In this document: in pieces, positions 61,003 through 64,000 of the stretch
Layout: each line of letters begins with the position of its first letter
Position numbering within the stretch: the first letter of the stretch is position 1
Assembly: GCF_011769985.2 (NCBI RefSeq)
Contig: NZ_CP039734.2
Location: 372,001 to 436,000 of the forward strand
Direction: 5' to 3'
DNA from: Sulfurospirillum diekertiae
GTDB lineage: Bacteria > Campylobacterota > Campylobacteria > Campylobacterales > Sulfurospirillaceae
Length of the DNA: 64,000 bases
The notes under the pieces: model-generated
The model's input: only the letters and a program-made list of their open reading frames with translations
The model's database searches: none
What the model was told of the DNA's origin: nothing
Program-made: the position numbers and the translations under genes

Positions 61003-62982
61003 ATGAGTATTAAGAAAAAACTTCTTTTTGTTTTAGCGATAGTGATGGCTTATCTTTTCTTGAATATTTTTCAAGTGATGAATGAATCATTGAATCAAAA
61101 AAAGAAATTGTCTGAAGCAGCAACCCTCAATACGCTTTCTTCAAAACTCAGTCTTTTTATTCATGAGACACAAAAAGAAAGAGGCATGAGCGCAGGTTTT
61201 ATAGGATCTGAAGGCAAAAAATTTGGTGATGTTTTACCAAAACAGAGAGTTCTAACAGATGAGAGTTTGGTCAAACTCAAAGAATATGTAGTACAAATAG
61301 ATCTTTCGAAATTTCCAGAAGAGTTACAAAAAGAACTCTCCTCCCTTCAAGAAGATGCCGGCAAAATCTCTTCCATACGAGCGCAAGTGGATGGTCTTAA
61401 AATCAGTATGCAAGATAGCGTCGCTTTTTATACCAAGATGAACACAAAAATTTTACATGTAACGGACAGTGTGGCAAAAGTTTCTGAAGTGGCTGACCTT
61501 GTCAAAGTGCTTTCTTCTTATTCACATTTCTTGAAACTTAAAGAGCTTGTAGGTATCGAGCGTGCGGTGATGAGTGGAACGTTTGCGAGTAATGCATTTG
61601 CACCGGGTATTTTTGCGAAATGGAATGGACTTATGTCATCACAAGTAGCCTACACAGAAGCTTTTTTAGCCTTTGCTACGGATGATATTAAGCAACTTTA
61701 TGCTCAAAAAATGAACGATAACTCCATCAATGAAGTCGAAAAATTTCGTTCTATTGCCTTAGCAAAAGTGAACGAGGGCAACTTTGGTGTAGATCCACAG
61801 GTATGGTTTAATACCATAACCCAAAAGATAGAAATCTTGAAAACAATTGATGATGGTATTTCTAAAAGCAGTAGTGAATTGATTCAAAAACTTGATCATG
61901 ATGCTACGAATGAGATGATAATATCAATTCTTATCAGCGGTGTATTTGGAATCGTATTGCTTGCGATTCTTTTTTTTACACAAAAGGGTATTATTGAAAG
62001 TGTGTATAGTAGCCATGTTCAAATAAGCACTATGGCGAAAGAGAAAGATTTAACACAGCGTATTGTTCTTAAAAATACAACGGATGAGCTGGCACAAATA
62101 TCGGATGATATTAATGACATGGTGACCTCTTTTGCCACAACCTTAACCCATACGCTTCAAACGTTAGATGTGACCAATGTACAAAGCCAAAAGCTTGATC
62201 ACGTCATTGTCTCTTTAGGCGAAAGTATCGAACATCAGGAAAAAAATATTGTTGATATGAATCTTTTGGTCTCAGATGTGGGGATGGAATTAGATGGAAT
62301 CGAAAAAGCCTCAAATGCCACGACCGATGATTTACATATTACGGCAAATACCTTGGATGAATTTATTCAAAGCCTGAATCAGTCAGTGCAAAGTATCGAA
62401 AATGGTTCGGAACGCCAAAATGATTTAGCACAAAAAGTGCATACACTGAGCGATCAAGCGCGAAGTATTCGCGAAATTCTGAGTATTATTGGCGATATTG
62501 CCGATCAAACTAATCTTCTTGCCCTCAATGCTGCCATAGAAGCTGCTAGGGCAGGTGAACATGGGCGTGGTTTTGCCGTCGTTGCGGATGAAGTACGAAA
62601 ACTAGCTGAACGAACACAAAAGAGTCTTTTGGAAATCAGTGCCAATGTTAATGTCATTACTCAAAGTGTCAATGATATAGCAGAAGATACAAAACAAACA
62701 ACCGAAGAGATGCTTGAATCATCACAATTAGCCAAAGAGCTTATCTTACATGTTGAAGGAACAAAAGAGAAACTTTCCAGTACGTATATCAAGTCAACGG
62801 ATGTTCGCAATAAAACGACATACGTTGCTACCCGTACTAAAAACCTCGTCGGTTTGATGGCCAGTATTGTAAACGGTACAACACTCAATAAAAAATTAAG
62901 CCATGAGGTAGGAGAAGTTTCTGTATCTCTCTCTAATGGAGCAAATGAATTAGAAAAAACACTCAAGCAGTTTAAAGTATAA
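61003..62982 (+). CDS. Methyl-accepting chemotaxis protein with NIT (nitrate/nitrite-sensing) domain
   Basis: About 659 residues starting at ATG 61003 ([20 protein letters not shown]) after GAAGGGGGCA; the upstream ATG at 60973 lacks a site. Membrane helices at 7-24 and near 310-330 enclose a 280-residue periplasmic NIT domain, recognised by '[18 protein letters not shown]' and '[15 protein letters not shown]'. HAMP follows, then the signalling region with tip '[20 protein letters not shown]' near 505. There is no CheR-docking pentapeptide. Likely ligand nitrate or nitrite by family, which fits a nitrate-respiring lifestyle, but this is inferred. Confidence 0.9.
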   Translation: MSIKKKLLFVLAIVMAYLFLNIFQVMNESLNQKKKLSEAATLNTLSSKLSLFIHETQKERGMSAGFIGSEGKKFGDVLPKQRVLTDESLVKLKEYVVQIDLSKFPEELQKELSSLQEDAGKISSIRAQVDGLKISMQDSVAFYTKMNTKILHVTDSVAKVSEVADLVKVLSSYSHFLKLKELVGIERAVMSGTFASNAFAPGIFAKWNGLMSSQVAYTEAFLAFATDDIKQLYAQKMNDNSINEVEKFRSIALAKVNEGNFGVDPQVWFNTITQKIEILKTIDDGISKSSSELIQKLDHDATNEMIISILISGVFGIVLLAILFFTQKGIIESVYSSHVQISTMAKEKDLTQRIVLKNTTDELAQISDDINDMVTSFATTLTHTLQTLDVTNVQSQKLDHVIVSLGESIEHQEKNIVDMNLLVSDVGMELDGIEKASNATTDDLHITANTLDEFIQSLNQSVQSIENGSERQNDLAQKVHTLSDQARSIREILSIIGDIADQTNLLALNAAIEAARAGEHGRGFAVVADEVRKLAERTQKSLLEISANVNVITQSVNDIAEDTKQTTEEMLESSQLAKELILHVEGTKEKLSSTYIKSTDVRNKTTYVATRTKNLVGLMASIVNGTTLNKKLSHEVGEVSVSLSNGANELEKTLKQFKV

Positions 62983-63010
62983 AAGAAAAGAGCCTTTTGG
63001 CTCTTTTCTT
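62983..63010. terminator. Bidirectional terminator between chemoreceptor and superoxide reductase genes
   Basis: Perfect 12-base stem AAGAAAAGAGCC / GGCTCTTTTCTT with a TTTT loop, flanked by A- and T-rich ends, lying between convergent genes. Confidence 0.88.
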
Positions 63011-63434
63011 AAAGTTTTATTGAAGCGCTGTACTCACCGTGAAGGTTACAATAAGCTATGGCAGAAAGCATTTTGACATCTTTGGTGTTAATACGTGCTG
63101 CAAGAAAACCTCTTGATGTTGTTGGCTCAAGTGAGACATCTGCCACTTTTTTACCATCGGCTAAAAGTTCGATTTCGTAAATCCAATGGTTATCAACGCT
63201 TGGGTGAATGACTCCTTTTTGTCCGATATTGACTTCAACCAACGAAAATCCTTGTGCATCTGCTGCACCTACTTTAATTTCAGGTGAGTGTTTGAGTTCA
63301 AGCTCTGTCATATTCGCAGGGTCTTTGATTTCCATTTTCTTTTTGTTGACAATCAATTTCTCATCATAAGCCGAAGCATAGGTGGTAGCAAGTGCTGCTA
63401 CGGCAGCTAGTTTAAGGGCATCTCTTCGTAACAT
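63009..63434 (-). CDS. Superoxide reductase (neelaredoxin/desulfoferrodoxin family) with Tat-like signal
   Basis: A 141-residue protein that should reduce superoxide to hydrogen peroxide at a non-haem Fe centre. Candidate ligands are His in 'ELELKHSPEIKV' (near 49), His in 'VIHPSVDNHWIYEIEL' (two, near 77 and 83), and Cys and His in 'AYCNLHGEY' (near 128 and 131), the four-His/one-Cys pattern of class II enzymes. The N-terminus 'MLRRDALKLAAVAALATTYASA' has twin Arg and a cleavable hydrophobic segment, so export is likely. It lies 36 bases after sodB on the same strand. Confidence 0.82.
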   Translation of the reverse strand: MLRRDALKLAAVAALATTYASAYDEKLIVNKKKMEIKDPANMTELELKHSPEIKVGAADAQGFSLVEVNIGQKGVIHPSVDNHWIYEIELLADGKKVADVSLEPTTSRGFLAARINTKDVKMLSAIAYCNLHGEYSASIKL

Positions 63435-63470
63435 ATAGAACTCCTTTTAAATTAAGTTTGGTGTTGAAAA

Positions 63471-64000
63471 TTACTTCAAATTAGCGTTTGCAAAATCCCA
63501 ATTAATCAGATGATTAAAGAAAATATCTAAGTAATCTGCACGTTTGTTTTGATAATCCAGATAATAAGCGTGTTCCCACACATCAACGGTCAGGATTGGC
63601 TTAATGCCATGTGCAATGGGGGTATCAGCATTGGCGGTTTTCATGATCTCTAAAGTACCATTTTTAATTACGAGCCATGCCCATCCACTACCAAATTGTG
63701 TTAATCCTGCATTTTTAAATGCTTGAATAAACGCATCGTAACTTCCAAAGGCAGCATTAATTTTAGCAGCAATGTCTCCACTAGGGGCTCCACCACCTTT
63801 TGGTTTCATAGAGTTCCAGTAGAAGGTGTGATTCCACACTTGCGCGGCATTGTTAAAGATACCGACACGATCAGGATTGTTGACTGATTTTAAAATGAGA
63901 CCCTCAAGAGGCTCATTGGCTAAGTCGGTTCCTTCAATCAATTTAAGGAGGTTGGTCACATAGGTTTGATGATGTTTGCCATGATGGATTTCTAATGTTT
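63471..64000 (-). CDS. sodB: Superoxide dismutase [Fe] (5' partial)
   Basis: The gene runs off the right edge; the frame stays open to the last base with 'TLEIHHGKHHQTYV', so the internal GTG near 63959 is not the start. Metal ligands are His in 'LEIHHGKHH', His in 'QVWNHTFYW', and Asp and His in 'DVWEHAYYLDY'. 'GSGWAWLV' and 'KPKGGGAPSGD' mark the Fe-type enzyme. Cytoplasmic superoxide removal, complementary to the exported reductase downstream. Confidence 0.95.
   Translation of the reverse strand, partial: TLEIHHGKHHQTYVTNLLKLIEGTDLANEPLEGLILKSVNNPDRVGIFNNAAQVWNHTFYWNSMKPKGGGAPSGDIAAKINAAFGSYDAFIQAFKNAGLTQFGSGWAWLVIKNGTLEIMKTANADTPIAHGIKPILTVDVWEHAYYLDYQNKRADYLDIFFNHLINWDFANANLK

Overview
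The window is a chromosomal segment of about 38% G+C (estimated by eye) from a member of the Campylobacterota, most likely Sulfurospirillum or a close relative. The evidence is the continuous tuf-rpmG-secE-nusG-rplKAJL-rpoB-rpoC-rpsL-rpsG-fusA block with rpoB and rpoC overlapping, a Csd6/Pgp2-type cell-shape peptidase, a split PAS/chemoreceptor pair of the CetB/CetA kind, a TorA-like enzyme paired with a single-haem cytochrome as in Campylobacter, and histidine kinases with the H-box 'IAHQWRQPL'. Nothing looks recently acquired: no transposase, integrase, CRISPR array or rRNA operon was seen.

Layout. 1-4.4 kb: a branched-chain amino acid ABC transporter (livK partial, livHMGF). 4.4-5.5 kb: a small coiled-coil membrane protein and yaaA on the minus strand. 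5.6-22.9 kb: the translation/transcription block, with tRNAs Thr-Tyr-Gly-Thr before tuf (the same order as E. coli thrU-tyrU-glyT-thrT-tufB), then rpmG, tRNA-Trp, secE, nusG, four ribosomal protein genes, rpoB, rpoC, rpsL, rpsG, fusA and tRNA-Arg. 23-29.4 kb: an EamA exporter, a tiny Lys/Cys-rich peptide, an aldo/keto reductase, a SagB-like double nitroreductase, a DASS dicarboxylate/citrate carrier and a MATE exporter. 29.6-36.8 kb: a frameshifted TorA-like molybdoenzyme, its cytochrome c, then a response regulator, a periplasmic solute-binding protein and a histidine kinase. 36.9-39.4 kb: a chemoreceptor with a C-terminal zinc-binding CZB domain, its PAS partner, and an unknown membrane-anchored protein. 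39.7-55.8 kb: complex I split into two convergent operons, nuoGHIJKLMN (+) and nuoA-B-CD-E-F (-), with a binding-protein/diguanylate-cyclase pair between them. 56-64 kb: csd6-like peptidase, alr, a degenerate GGDEF protein, two small proteins, rsmG, a NIT-domain chemoreceptor, a superoxide reductase and sodB (partial).

How it fits together. Complex I here carries NuoE and NuoF, so it should oxidise NADH, unlike the enzyme of Campylobacter jejuni and Helicobacter. TorA/cytochrome would be a periplasmic terminal reductase, and the adjacent regulator-binding protein-kinase trio is a plausible sensor for its substrate. Chemoreceptors, a PAS redox sensor and two GGDEF proteins make this a sensing-rich respiratory region.

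The most striking non-gene signal is a 12-bp palindrome, TTTACATGTAAA. I count 19 perfect copies and 27 copies of its 10-bp core TTACATGTAA, against well under one expected from base composition. Copies lie inside unrelated genes, where they impose the peptides LHVK/LHVN or FTCK, and between genes, where several form hairpin arms. It behaves like a highly iterated palindrome (comparable in kind to cyanobacterial HIP1, or to uptake sequences), and I know of no description of it.
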